Of a stretch of 64,000 bases of DNA, positions 1-14,100 are shown one piece after another (the stretch's first letter is position 1; each line of letters opens with the position of its first letter). The notes under the pieces are model-generated. The model was not told where the DNA came from. It did not search any database and saw nothing but the letters and a program-made list of their open reading frames with translations. Source of the DNA: Brachypodium distachyon (taxonomy: Eukaryota; Streptophyta; Magnoliopsida; Poales; Poaceae); contig NC_016131.3 in assembly GCF_000005505.3 (NCBI RefSeq), positions 31,363,001-31,427,000 on the forward strand, in the 5' to 3' direction. The translations under genes and the position numbers were made by a program.

Positions 1-78
1 GGCAGCAGCTTGTTAGGGTTCGTCGGGTTAAGGCGAATTGGCCGTGGCTGATTCGCGTCGGTGTATGTGTGCCTGTAG

Positions 79-3000
79 GTTGAGGAAGCGGACGCAAGGG
101 CTCGGTGCGGCGTCAGCGTCGGCAGCTGGTATTGTCGGCGAGGAGAGGGACGGGTGCCTCTCGTGCTTCCCGAAGAGCCGGAGAAGGGGGAGGCCGGGGC
201 TCGCGAGGTTCGCTCCGTGCGCGCTCCCGCATACCTCGGGGTTGTCGCTGCACAGCCGGTGGGGCGGGGCTAAGGTTTGTTTCATCTGAATTTATTATGA
301 ATTTATAAATTAGGAAGCTGATTTTTTTAAATTGGACTGCACGCGATTACTGCTGGTGCTCGGAAAGGTGCTTGGTTCCTTACTTCTGTTGTTAGGTTTT
401 GCCAGGGTGGCTATTTACTATTTAGCGGCACAAATGATGCAGGGTATATGATCAGTATAATAAATGTGCATTGGCTATCAGTAGAAGTGTAAAACGTTAA
501 GTGCTACTTGCATTTTTTGTTTGATGAAATGTGAAGCTAATAGCTGAGCTTCGAATTTTGATGTTTGTAGGATGTTTTCTACTGCAAATATTGTACCAAG
601 TAGTCTGTGAAAGAGCAGTTCTATGTTGGTATTTGAATATGCAGCAGTCTAAATGTTGAATAAAATTATATTCTGAAATTAGTGGGACGTTTTGTACTGC
701 AAATCATTGTACGAAGCAGCCTTTTGGAAGGATAGTTTCTAATGTCCCATGAGCATCTTGGGTGTGCACTGCAATCTGATAATGTTGGAAGATTTACTTT
801 TCGTGTTTGGAAAATTCTTACTTTGTTTGCTTGGTCTGACATGTTTTCCTATTTACTAGAAGAGTCAATGCTTTAGTTTTGTTGTAAGAAAATACATACA
901 AGTTTTACATAGTATTTCGTATTTACAGGATATAGTGTGATCACATTATCCACACGTTCCCTTGTTCTTATTATAAAACTGATGAGTTGGTTTTCTGACT
1001 TAATGATTTGATGATTTTTAGGCCAGGCATAGTCATATATTACATGCTGCTGGACCTGACGAACCACATGTTGCAAGTCCAACATGGTCTGAGGCAGCTC
1101 TTGATAAACCTTATCTTGATCATGCGATTAGAAATGAGGAGCTTGAAGATGTCCTGGACACACCTCTTCCTTCCCACCCAAAACTAATTCGTGGTCAACT
1201 GAAGAATGGCCTCCGATATCTCATTTTACCAAACAAAGTTCCAGCAGATAGGTGAGGGAACTTCTTTTCACCTCCATTTGTTACACTGTTGGCTGAAGTA
1301 CTTCCATAATCTTACGTTGTTATAAGAAAATTTTCTGCATGATTTTCTGCTACTAGCTGGATTTTCCAGCAAATTGGGGACTTTAAGTTATGATGTATGA
1401 CATGGGTAGTACTGCCATGGTCATTTCATTGCAACTAAGTATTTACTGAACCTTTTATATGATTACTACAACCGTAATTTCCCAATGATCTAGATTTGTG
1501 GATCTCTTTTTTAATACAATTTCGAATAACCACGGCATTTATTTGGTGAAGCCCTTAAATAGTTGAGCTAGTTTATAGTTTTGATTTGAATTCAGTTCCT
1601 GGGCATAAAAATTGTATGCCTTTATATGGATACATCAGTTAAAAATTACGGCTTCCCTCACTCTCTTATACAAATTGAAAGAAAATTGACAAAAGTATAG
1701 GTGAATCTGGTAAACAACTAAACTATGACAAATTGTTGCCTTGAGTCCTTGAACATGAAAATTGTTCCTAGTATATGGTTCAGCAGTAAATACTTAATCT
1801 AGTGTACACTAAAACTTAAAGTGAAATCTAGACCAAACCTTACTTTGATATACATATCAAATATAAGCGTTATGGTTCTAACTATTTTAGTTTGCAGGTT
1901 TGAGGCTCACATGGAAGTTCATGTTGGGTCAATTGACGAGGAAGAGGATGAACAGGGAATTGCACATATGATCGAGCATGTTGCATTTCTTGGGAGTAAA
2001 AAGCGTGAGAAACTTTTGGGGACAGGTGCAAGGTCTAATGCATATACAGACTTCCACCATACAGTGTTCCATATCCATTCTCCAACTAAAACAAAGGTCC
2101 TTCCTTTTGTAATTTTTCTCAGTGTTCATTTTGGAATTGGAAAATTAACGGCTGATGTTTTGTTCAAGGCCATCTTTGCTTTCCTGGTTGCATATTATCT
2201 TTGATAAGGGCTTGCATGAAAATGGATCTGAAATTCTTCTCTAGTTTATCTAGGATCTGACAGTTTTTTATATGGCAGGAATATGGTGAAGCCTTACTCC
2301 CTTCTGTTCTCGATGCATTGAATGAGGTAAGATGTCAGTAGTCATTTGACAAATCTCTGGACACTGTTAAATAGAGATATAAACACATTCTTCAATTCAT
2401 TCCATTCAGATAGCTTTTCATCCAAAGTTCTCTTCATCTCGCGTTGAGAAGGAGAGAAGAGCAATTCTTTCAGAGCTCCAGATGATGAACACAATCGAGT
2501 ACCGTGTTGATTGCCAGGTAAGTTTTTTTTTTTCATTGTTTATCACTCGAGAAAACTTCTGGGGAGGGATGTAATTTTAACATGCCTGGAACAGAGCTGA
2601 ATCATTTAACATTTAAGGGCACTTTCTTCATGTACTAATTTTGGTTCTCCTGTTGTAGTTGTTACAACATTTACACTCAGAAAACAAATTGAGCAATAGA
2701 TTTCCTATTGGACTTGAGGAGCAAATACTTAAGTGGGATCCTGATAAGATCCGAAGATTCCATGAGCGTTGGTATTACCCTGCTAATGCCACTTTGTACC
2801 TGGTTGGAGAAATTGATGATATTCCCAGAGCAGTGCGGGAAATAGAGGTAACCAAAAATTATATCTTGCTACTTACTGTTGTAGATAGTTTTGCTGATTC
2901 CTCTATAGAATTAAGTAGAAGGCTGTTTTAGCTGACCCATTTCAATGCAGGCTGTGTTTGAACATACACTTCCAGGAAACGAAGCAACCCCTATGTCGAA

Positions 3001-6000
3001 TGCAAGTCCATTTGGTGCCATGGCAAGCCTTTTTGCACCAAAGCTACCAGGTGGCTTGGCTGCAAGCCTAACTGGTGATAGGTCACCTGCCACAGATAAA
3101 CTAAAACCTGTAAAAAGGGAAAGACAGGCAGTTAGACCTCCTGTCGAGCATAAATGGTCTCTTCCTGACGTAGATCAGGATGCCAAGCCTCCAGCAATTT
3201 TTCAACACGAGTTGATTCAGAGTTTCTCTATCAATATGTTCTGTAAGGTAAGATTGCCTGCTAGTTTTTACTCTCCAGTTATGCTTTGGTTCTTTGTGTC
3301 TAGTTTACCATCAAGTGTTCCATTAGTAGTTCCTCCTTATGCAATATTCACTAGATTGACAAGCCATATCAGCATTACTGCAGTGCATGCACCACGTGGG
3401 TTTTATAGGCCATCTCTTTTTTGGGTAAAGTTTGCTGTCTGATGTTAACAATGGTGTCCTTAATAAGATCCTCTTCAATAGTATTTGAATAGAATGATTT
3501 CTTCAACTAGCTTACAGCTTCTCTTAATGAAGTTGATTAACCATGCTGCATATGGCTGACTAGTGCTTCTCATTTTTGTACAGATACCTGTTAACCAAGT
3601 TCAGACATACAAAGACCTTCGTAGTGTCCTGATGAAACGGATATTTTTATCTGCCCTGCATTTTCGAATCAATACAAGATACAAGGTTTGTGATCTTTAG
3701 CAACATTTGTGAGCTGATGCCTTTTGACACAATTTTGAAATCTCATATAGGTTCTTCCATTTTGCTTATTGTGTCAGAACATGATAACTTCATATCCTTA
3801 CAGGATCAGATTAGGCCAAGTGCTTTGTACTTTCATATCGCAATTGCATATGCTAACTTCCCATAAATTTTCTGTGCATTTTGATCAGACATATATGTTA
3901 GGATCTTTATGACTACCAGTCTACCGCAGCATGTGTTATTACACCCTAAAAGAGGAGAATCATACTCCTTCCGTCCCATATTAAGTGACTCAAATTTGCC
4001 CAAATATGGATGTATCTATACCCAAAAAAGGTCTAGATACATGTAATATTTCGTCACTTAATATGCGACGGAGGGAGTACTTGTTTTGGTCTTTGAGCTG
4101 ATTAGCTACACAGTATGCGTACACCGTATATTGGACTAGAGGTGCGAGTCATTAGAATGTCCAGGTTCTTGCAGTGAGCAATTTACACATTTTAGCTCAC
4201 CATTATGTACTTTACAAAGAAACAACTACATACTAATTATTTACATGGTTTTAGACTTTAGTTTCTCCAACTGAGTAAACTCTTTTCCTTGCCTTTCACT
4301 GTTCTTTTATACAGAGCTCAAATCCTCCCTTTACATCTGTTGAGCTGGATCACAGTGACTCAGGAAGGGAAGGATGCACAGTCACAACTCTAACAGTGAC
4401 AGCTGAACCTCAAAATTGGAGGAGTGCCATCAAAGTCGCTGTTCATGAGGTTTGTGCTTTTGTGGCTCAGTTATCCTGTATTGTTTTCTTACAAAAATTG
4501 CTTTTGCTGGCTGTATTGTATCATTCGAAATATGGAACTATTACTTATATAACATGGACTTTGGACCATCAGTACTATATCTAATTATCTATTGCAATTT
4601 GATGATTCCTGTGAAATCTAGTGTTGATTTTGTGTGTACATTAAGAACTATTATCCTTTTTGTCCACACGGAATTAATTAGAAAAAACAGTTGGTGAAGA
4701 GAACAACGATGAGGAATTGTATGGGATATTAGAGCAAGATTGCCCTAGCACAAGCTCTTCCCAAGTTAAGCCTAGCCTGGTCTATGACTTGTCTAAGCTC
4801 ACTAGCTCAGTCTAATATGGTATGATCCAAGCTCATTATAGGCCCAGGCCGGCCCAAATGTGAGCTGGACTCCATTCTTGCCAGTTCAAGTTTGACATTG
4901 ACCCAATTTAAATCGAGGCCAAGCTTGATTTCTAGCCAACTAAAGAAGTACTAAAACATTGTACGAGTGGGCAATACTTGGTAAACGGTTTCCATTGGTC
5001 TGATCAAACTGCACAAAGTTTTCTTGATGTTTATTCAATTTTGGATGCGAGAGAGATATTTGTACTGCACAAGTGCTTTCTAACTTTTTATTTGAGCCAT
5101 TTTACTGCAAGTATTTCATTCCTGTTTACCAACTTATGCTTGTGATGTTTTAGGTTCGGAGACTCAAAGAGTTTGGTGTTACAATGGGAGAAATGACCCG
5201 TTATATGGATGCACTAATAAAAGATAGCGAGCAGCTGGCTATGATGATTGACAGTGTTCCCTCAGTTGACAACTTAGACTTTATTATGGAGAGTGATGCA
5301 CTTGGCCATACTGTCATGGATCAGTTGCAGGGACATGAAAGTTTGCTTGCGGTTGCCGAAACTGTCACACTTGAAGAGGTACAGCATGATTATTTCTCTT
5401 ATACATTTCATAGTGGAAATAAATGGCATCAATCCATTTTATCTTCTGCTAGTTTTTAATAATATTATAATTAAACACATTTTACCATATGTAGGTTAAC
5501 ATTGTTGGTGCAGAAGTACTTGAATTTATTTCGGACTTTGGAAAACCCAATGCACCACTTCCTGCTGCTATTGTGGCCTGTGTACCAAAAAAGGTCCATA
5601 TTGATGGAGTAGGTGAAAGTGATTTTGAGATACATCCAGAAGAAATAATTGAGTCCATGAAGGCAGGGCTTGAGGAACCCATTTACCCGGAGCCTGAGGT
5701 ATGTTGGTTATCTGTGATCTCTTGCTTGTCATGAAATCAGGCTTAACTAAGTTCATGCCTAAAATGGTTTTTGTGGAAACTGTAACCAGCATGTTGATAT
5801 TGATTGTTATCCTGGTTTCAGCTTGAGGTGCCAAAGGAGTTGATTACTCAATCACAACTTGAAGACTTGAAAGTGCAACACCAACCATCATTTGTTCCTT
5901 TTGGAAATGAGCAGGACATGGTGAAAGTATTTGACAGCGAAACTGGTATAACACAACGCCGTCTTTCTAATGGAATTTCCATCAACTACAAGGTACTTAG

Positions 6001-7394
6001 TCAACCGGAAATCTCAGAGATACAAGAATCATCTTCACTTTAGTAGCCTGTTCTGTTGTGGTTTAGCTTCTATTTCATGTTCTATACTGAAATGTGATGG
6101 CGATTAATGATAGATCACACAAAACGAGGCAAGGGTTGGTGTCATGCGGTTGATAGTAGGTGGTGGGAGAGCCACAGAAGATTCTGAATCTAAGGGATCT
6201 GTGATTGTTGGTGTGCGTACTTTGAGTGAAGGTGGCTGTGTTGGTAACTTTTCAAGGGAACAGGTATCGTCTACAAACTATCCACTTCTATATTCCGTGC
6301 AAGCTAAAATTTCTAAACTTAACTTTTGACTGCTTATGTATGTATTTATAAACATTTAGACTAATCACTTTTCACAAGATTATCCCATCTATTCTTCCAA
6401 TATAGGTTTGGCTCGAAATTCTTGCTCCTGCCAATCATATTTCTACGCTTTTAATTTTACGAATACTCTGAAGTTACCTCTGTTTCAGTTTACTGCATAC
6501 AGTGTACTTATCCTTCCCATTCATTCCCAATAACCTCAGTAGCCATCTATTGTAATCTGCTACTGATGTTTACAGATTCTTTGCCTTTTGTCTAATTAAT
6601 GCTGGGAATTATTTAACATCATCTTTATGCAATCTGTGTATTCAATGTTTGTGCCTTTTTATTTCAGGTTGAACTTTTCTGTGTGAATAATCTCATAAAC
6701 TGCTCTCTCGAATCCAATGAGGAGTTCATCTTCATGGAATTTAGGTTTGCTTTAAGGGACAATGGCATGCGTGCTGCTTTCCAGCTCCTCCATATGGTCC
6801 TTGAGGTGTGGGTTTTAACTTACAACATAACATATTCACCTGCCTAAGACAAAATTGTCTTGCCCTTACGTAATTCACCGTGTTGCAGCATAATGTGTGG
6901 CTAGAAGATGCATTTGATAGAGCAGCTCAGTTATATTTGTCTTACTACCGCTCCATTCCCAAAAGTTTGGAACGTGCTACGGCTCACAAGCTTATGGTAG
7001 CCATGTTGAACCATGATGAAAGGTTTGTGGAGCCATCACCACATTCATTGCAGAAGTTAACTCTTCAGTCAGTTAAAGAAGCTGTGATGAGCCAGTTCGT
7101 GGGTAGCAACATGGAGGTTTGTTTAGTTTGTTCTTTATGAATACTTTCTCTTCTTGTTCAAGCATTTCTTTTAAATCAATATTATATTTATTGTTGAATG
7201 ATTTTTTCAGGTCAGCATTGTCGGCGATTTCACTGAAGAAGAGGTAGAATCTTGTGTTCTTGATTATCTTGGGACTGTAGCTCAAAATTCTTCAAGCAAA
7301 GAGGAACATATTGAGAAGATCTCCTTCCTGCCATTTCCGTCAGATCTGCATTTCCAGCAAGTATGAAGCATCATGCAGCCTTCATTACCATCTT

Positions 7395-7438
<44 letters not shown>

Positions 7439-10246
7439 GGCTTTTGAGTAAAGTAAAGCATTGCCATTACAAAGCTCACGTCGAAACATTCGTGCAAAAC
7501 AAAAAAAGACGTGTATATGTATTTTGATACCTTTTGAGATTATATGTATTTTAAATCTCAAAACTCCAATCTTTTGTTGTCCATAATGTATTCATTGTGG
7601 TTTCTTTCCTAGGTATACATAAAGGATACAGATGAGAGAGCTTGTGCATATATTGCAGGCCCAGCACCTAATCGATGGGGGTTTGCTACTGAAGGAAAGG
7701 ACCTCTTTAATGTCATTCAGAGTTCGAGCACAGGTGGTTATTCTGATTTAGTTTGTGCTATGTTCTACATTCTGTCATGAGTTATATGACTGGCTCCATC
7801 TCAATCGATATCATATATCTTTAGTTAAGATCTGCTCTTTCCATCTGTTGAAGAATTCCCATTTATTATCTAGTAACGGCCTTGTACTATCGCAGCAGAA
7901 GTCTCTGAACCAGCAAACTCAGATCTAACGGGGAAGACTCATATTAATGTTCGCAACCATCCTCTTTTCTTTGGCATTTCTTTGAGTTTGCTGGCTGAAA
8001 TTATTAATTCGAGGTAAAACATTTCTTTACATTACTCTTTCTTTGGTACATTATTGTCAAGCTGTTTCATACAAAGTACACGGGAGCATGCTGCAGAGTA
8101 CAGGCGCGCTATGCCAGCTTTAAATAGCTGGGTTATGCAGTGATTTACTTCTGTTAAAATCTTGATGCTGCCCTATGTATTCACTTTTCATTACTAAGAA
8201 GATACTTGGTTACACATCTTATTAATTTCCCTGCTTCATTATTCTTGGCCAGAAAAATAATCATGATTTTCACAGCAGTGTATAATTGTGTTGGACATTA
8301 CCTCAAGGAACTAACATGATAAGATGCACTTTTCCCATTCAGGCTATTTACAACAGTTCGAGATTCCATGGGATTGACCTATGATGTTTCTTTTGAATTA
8401 AATCTTTTTGACAAATTGGATCTTGGTTGGTATGTGATCGCTGTAACTTCAACTCCAAGCAAGGTATTCTTAACTTGTGATCTTGAGCTTGTTGTTCTAT
8501 GTTCTTTTGCTGCTAATATCCATATTTTGCAATCTCTGGTGCCAGGTCCATAAAGCTGTTGATGCATGCAAAGGTGTTCTCAGAGGTCTACATAGTAACA
8601 AAATTGTTGAAAGGGAGCTGGACCGGGTTAGTCAAACTGTTGTAATATTTTTATTATGTGCTTAATGGTAACATATATCAGCCAGTATGTGGATTGTTTC
8701 TGCTGCCATTCTTACTAATCATGGCTATGTTTTTTATTGGGTATATTTGTTCAACAAAAGCTGCATTTGTTCGTGCACTTAAAGTTAAATATACATCTTT
8801 AAAAAAAATATCCTTGTCAATTGTATATTAAGCTCAAAGCTTTCAACATAACTTTACAGTTCTATTTTATTGCCCTTGAATATGATTACATTATGCAGCA
8901 AGCACCATTGTATTCTGCTTGTTAATATGATCTACAATCTTCCTGTGTTTCAGGCAAAGAGGACCCTGCTGATGAAACATGAGGCTGAGACAAAGACAAA
9001 TGCCTATTGGCTTGGTTTGCTAGCCCATCTGCAGTCTTCATCCGTGCCAAGAAAGGTAAACTCTATATATGATGTTTTACTAGTGCACATTGTATAGAAA
9101 AATGGAAACAAAAATAGATTGACCCTCCATTCCAACCCCTGGTTGCATGGGCACTTCTGTTGCCTTGTGCTTGCCCTACTTTACTGTGAACTCTCCCTAG
9201 CCACTCTGAATAGATTTTCTTCACACCAGCTTTCTAGACTAACTTATGAAAGCCTGCTAACCCAGGACCCATCTCTGTGACAGATATGACCATGTATTTC
9301 CGTGTTGAGAAGTTTGTTGATATATCAAATATTTCCAGGGTTGCCATTTGGGTAGAAGGGGACAAATGAAATGTATATTCTATGTATATTCCACCAGGCT
9401 GCAATTAGAAGTCCATGATTTGGTTGACACTTGACATCTGGTACCCACGTACTGTTTGGTGGACCCGTGCATGTAGAGCATCAGGTGTCAAGCAATTTTA
9501 CTGAATTAAGTGTAAATCTTCTGATTTTCTGAATTTGCACACAAACTTCGGGAGGGCTTCAAATGAATGGAAACAATGAATACATATGAAAAAACTGTTG
9601 AGATGGCCAGGAACCTGGCTAAATTTGGGTTATAGTGCTTTTCTTGACCCCAGTCCGTGTATCTGCTAGTGTATGATCACGTTTCAAGTCTGCATAAATT
9701 TTATTTTCCTATTATATATACTATTACTTGCTGGAACTCTATCCATATCTTATCCTCCATTTGATATTTTGTATTATTAATTTGCAGACTTGATTTATTT
9801 CATCTTCTGTTGTTGTATGATGTATCACTGTCTTACGGTGGTTCATTTATTCCAATCAAATGCAGGATATATCCTGTATCAAGGAATTGACTACATTGTA
9901 TGAAAGTGCCACGATTGAGGACCTGTATCTTGCATATGAGCACTTGAAAGTTGATGATTCTTCTTTATTTGCTTGCATTGGGATTGCTGGTGCCGAATCT
10001 GGTGAAGACATGAATGGTATGTCATAAAAACTTTTTAAGTTTTCCTGGTGATATGGTTACCAAGATATCTGAGTCTTTTTGAAACTTGAGCAGGATTACT
10101 ACATATAAGTGGAAGTTAGCAGTATCGCAGTATTTAATGTTTATTTATTTGTCACGTAAGCAGATGATGAGCCTGATGTGGGGCTTCCTGGTATGGTTCC
10201 CATGGGAGGCCGGGGTCTATCAACCATGACCAGACCAACCACATGA
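79..10246 (+). CDS. SPP: Stromal processing peptidase, chloroplast (M16 metalloprotease), 5' partial
   Basis: This zinc endopeptidase of the chloroplast stroma cleaves transit peptides from imported precursors. Visible exons: 79-274, 1022-1251, 1898-2096, 2279-2326, 2410-2517, 2659-2847, 2951-3247, 3584-3685, 4315-4449, 5154-5378, 5495-5698, 5822-5992, 6114-6263, 6668-6805, 6889-7116, 7211-7360, 7613-7733, 7896-8013, 8343-8463, 8546-8626, 8954-9055, 9866-10016, 10164-10246. All junctions are GT-AG and the phases join into 1181 uninterrupted residues. The inverted zinc motif HMIEH is at 1964-1978, and exactly 76 residues later comes the Glu of ILSELQ, fitting HxxEH-x76-E of M16B. A C-terminal M16 half follows, with RDSMGLTYD around 8358-8384. 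The first exon here starts after an AG at 77-78; a TAA lies in frame upstream at 29-31, so the true start and most of the transit peptide are outside the window. The text agrees closely with rice SPP as I recall it. Confidence 0.95.
3965..4077. mobile_element. Stowaway MITE in SPP intron 8
   Basis: A 113-bp element with inverted ends CTCCTTCCGTCCCATATTAAG / CGACGGAGGGAG, flanked by TA at 3963-3964 and 4078-4079. This is the Tc1/mariner-type Stowaway structure common in grasses. It lies wholly within an intron and touches no splice site. Confidence 0.85.
7399..7434. repeat. (AT)n microsatellite in SPP intron 16
   Basis: About 18 uninterrupted AT units directly after the exon ending at 7360. 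It should be length-polymorphic between accessions and is a possible marker. Confidence 0.9.
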
Positions 10247-11175
10247 TTTCTACACCTTATCACGCCCCAACTTTCTCAAGGTGCGTTGCATTTTTTTTAA
10301 GCCAAGTGTGCCATATTCAGAGCTCTCTGCACTCCTTAACCAAACCTGCAAACTTGGTTTTAAATTTGAATTGGCCCCACCTACAGGTATCAACCTAGCT
10401 CCTGAAGAGAGGAGTTGTGTGACCCCATGGACACTACATGATGACAGCTGTTTGCTAGAACGTATGTCTAGGACTCTCGACCAATTGATACATTGGATCC
10501 GCTGATTGTTATTCTGTGTACATTGCAACACAATGCTCGGTGGTTGCATTTCCTTGGAGACGTACTTATGTCGGCAGGTCTTGGAAACCCTTCCTTGGAA
10601 GGTCATGGTTCACATGTATAGTAAATAACGGTTGATTCTTACACATTCTGAGTTGTTGTAACTAGGATTCTTCAGGTCATTGGAGAAAATAGAATGTCAG
10701 TAGTATCACTGATAAGTTACTGTGCAACGGCGGAATAGCATAGGGCTTGTTCTCATATTGTAAACCTTGAGTTATTTATAATGAAATAGATGAACAATTT
10801 TGTTGAGAATTGTCTATTAAATTGCGTTGTGGATGAGCTAATGCTACTAGAGTACTAGAGTTGTGATGACTTGCACCATCTATTGTTTGAATCATGCAGT
10901 CCTAATTTTGCGATTCGTACCAAACAATCTCTATCAGGTGACAGCCATGTCATGGTCATCTTCACGTCTAGAAATAAGGTGCAGGCCAAGTACGGATTCC
11001 AACAAATAGCACTAGACAGCAAAACAGCAAAATAACAATTAAAAGGAAAAAGAACATCCAAGATCCAAATGTGAAGTTTTAGGAACGAACTCAAGTACTG
11101 GATGTCAGGGCTGTACTCTACCTAGCAAAGACCGGGCCAACATTTCAAACTACACGTCTTGAAGTGTTCCGCACA
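10247..11175. other. Convergent 3' region between SPP and the ABCG gene
   Basis: The SPP stop is at 10244-10246 and the ABCG stop (minus strand) at 11178-11176, leaving 929 bases for both 3' UTRs. An AATGAA-type A-rich signal near 10777-10790 could end the SPP transcript. The short ORFs here show no recognisable protein. Confidence 0.6.
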
Positions 11176-14100
11176 TCATTTCCTATGAAAATCGAGCTTC
11201 ATTATTGCAAGACCGAACAAGAATGCAAAGAGCAGCCCGAATGCTACAACGATTACACCAATCACCATCAAGCTGTTGTGCTCAAAGCCGAAGTAGTCGC
11301 TGACAAATCCTGCCACGGTGGTGGCGGTGACACCGTCGTAGAGTGGATCATCCACATCACCGTACTGCGACACGACCATCCCGTACAAACTCCATGCTAC
11401 AGGGCACAGCCAGTAGTACCATCTCCACCAGATAGGAATTTTCTGAATGCACGTAATTGTTGAAACACCACATGTCAGCCATTTAAATCTGAAAATCTTC
11501 TTTCCAGGCGGGCGAGTTGTCGAAAAGCAGGAAGGAAATATAAGAAGTTAACTCACAGTTCTGGGAATCACAAACCCGGAGAAGAGATTCCATACGGCGT
11601 AGCAGGAAGATGATACAATGGATGCTATGGTGTGGTTCTCCGTCACCCCGACTGCCATCATACCGTAGAAGGTGAAGTAGAGCAATGTAAAGTAGATGAA
11701 GAAGAGATACCAGAAGAATTTAGGTACCGTCCACTCGAATCCGATCATGGGATACGCTATCACTGCATATATTCCAGACTGAACCAATGTGTAGGGGATC
11801 TCGATTACGACCTACAGAGAGAGAAAACAACCGATTCGCCCGACACAGCTTCTAAATTAAGTGACTTTCAGGCGGTAGGAAAAGGATAGTCTCTCAACAC
11901 ATCAAATGTACTACTTAAGTATGTAGAAGCACCTGTCCAAACGCATATGGGAATGCTGAGTACATGCCAGCTGCTTTTTCCCGGTAAAAGGTAGTTCGCT
12001 CGACAGCCACCACTGGCTGAACTGATGCTGAATTGAGCACGCCTATAGTGAGAACTGTGGCATATATTGAGCCCATTGCATTGAACAAGTCTTGTGGTTT
12101 TTCTCTGGGTGAGAAGGCACAACATCATGAACCACTTTGAAGGTAATACAAGGATCATGTTAGCTTTGCTGTGTATTACAATGTGGAGAGACTACCTTTT
12201 GGTGCCAAGACCCCAGAATATGGTGCCAAAGAGTAGGGCTATAATGGATGTGGAGAAAAAACGGACAGCATTATACTGGGGATTTCTCCAGTACGACAGG
12301 TTCTGCTTCCAAAGGCAAGCCAAGCATTGCGTGAAGAAAGACCTGGAATGCTTGGTAGGAAAGTAGAGGGCTCCCGAACCAGCTGGTGGAGTACTCAGCC
12401 CATGTATCAAGGCCTTGTTCCTCCTATGAAATGTAAAAGATAAAGTTACAACTGCTATTACAACAAGCGATGCCTTTTCATCAGGAGATAAGTCAGTTTC
12501 AAGATGGTTCGAGTTGGCTAATGAATATTGATGAAATCAATTCCTTTGAGGTTGGTCATTTATTACTAGGAGCAGCCTTACTAGGAGCAGCCAGGTGGAG
12601 AAATAAAAGGTTGAGCACGTTAAAAAAAAGTCAGATCTATGAATCTATGAGTAACCTCTTTGCATGTTGGACTAACATAAACTAAACATTTTTCCTAAAA
12701 ATAATTTAAACATGAAAGGTAGTTCTCATAACATTTTCTAGCATAGTTCCTCCTTATTTTTCCATGTTTTCAGCCTTGAAAATTGTTGAGGTGGAAAATA
12801 TAATAATTATTTTTTTCATCATGAACGCTCTTTAAGAATGTTTAGTATATCAAATCGAACATATCAATCATGTACAGTTTCATCGAAATGGAAAATATTG
12901 TTTGAAAATTTTGGAGTCCATGTGACAAACTTTTCTGAATAAAGAATAGCAATTTTTTTGTTCAAGCATGAGAAACAATGATTTACATTGAGGATAAGTA
13001 GGAGGCACTCCATACAATTAAGAGACTTGAGTGCTTATGGCAAAATCTAATCTTTGTCAACAACCATTGAATGGACAATTATGAAATTGTACTAATGATT
13101 TTGGACGGCTCAAATAAAAAGTATGACGTCCTAACTCGTGCTTTTAATATTGGCATAATATGTGTACAACTCCAGAATAAGAACGAGGACATTTTTTCTG
13201 AATAAAGAAACATCAGGTAACAAAAATATAATCATGACAACATTATTATGAGATATACTATCTAAGTTGATGATAATTATACGGCATACAATATAATTAG
13301 GAGGCTAGGAGTGATCGCGGAATAGTTTAATCTATGTGCACAAACATTGGATTGGAAAATATGAAATTGTACCAATGGTCTCAGATGGCTCATATGAAGT
13401 ATCCCATCCTAACTCGTGCTTTTTTATATTGGTATAGATACATGTACAACTCCTGAATAAGGACATGGCCAATGTTTTCGAAATAAAGAATGGCACACTC
13501 ATTTATAAAATTTAAATTGGGGAGTAAATAGAAGACATTCAACACAATTAGGAGGCTAGGAGTGATTACGGGAGCATTTAGGTTTTGTGCACAACCATCG
13601 GATGAAAAACTATCAAACTGTATCCTCGGATGAAAAGCATCCCATCCTAACTCATGCTTTTTACATTGGTATAGACTAGAAGGGTGGAAGTAGGCTACTC
13701 ACAGGTAGAGTTCAGATTTCTTGTATATATCACTGAAATCAATGCCTAATATCTGTTCCTGTGAAACTGTTGTCACTTCTAGCATCCACGTTGCTGGATT
13801 ATAGCCATCTGTGATTTTGCTGACTCCTTCAATTGCCTGAACAGAATCAAACTGCATCAGCTACAGAATTAAGAGAAGATTTGTATTCTCGTAATTTACT
13901 AGTTTACCTCGAAGTACTTGATCAGTTCTGAAGAATGACGGCCCAGTGGACCTACATAGATCTCTTCCCCACCTTTCTTCAGCAGGAAAAGCTGTATGAA
14001 TAAAATCACAAATTTCAGGATTCCTAGCATCACAATTAGTAAAGGAATAATTGCCAGTAATAGTTGTCATGTCTTAAAGGCTAAAGCTCATGATCTTTTG

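Noticed and set aside
38..78. Extension of the first visible SPP exon upstream to position 38
   Set aside because: The frame has no ATG there, a stop lies at 29-31, and a good acceptor (GCCTGTAG) ends at 78.
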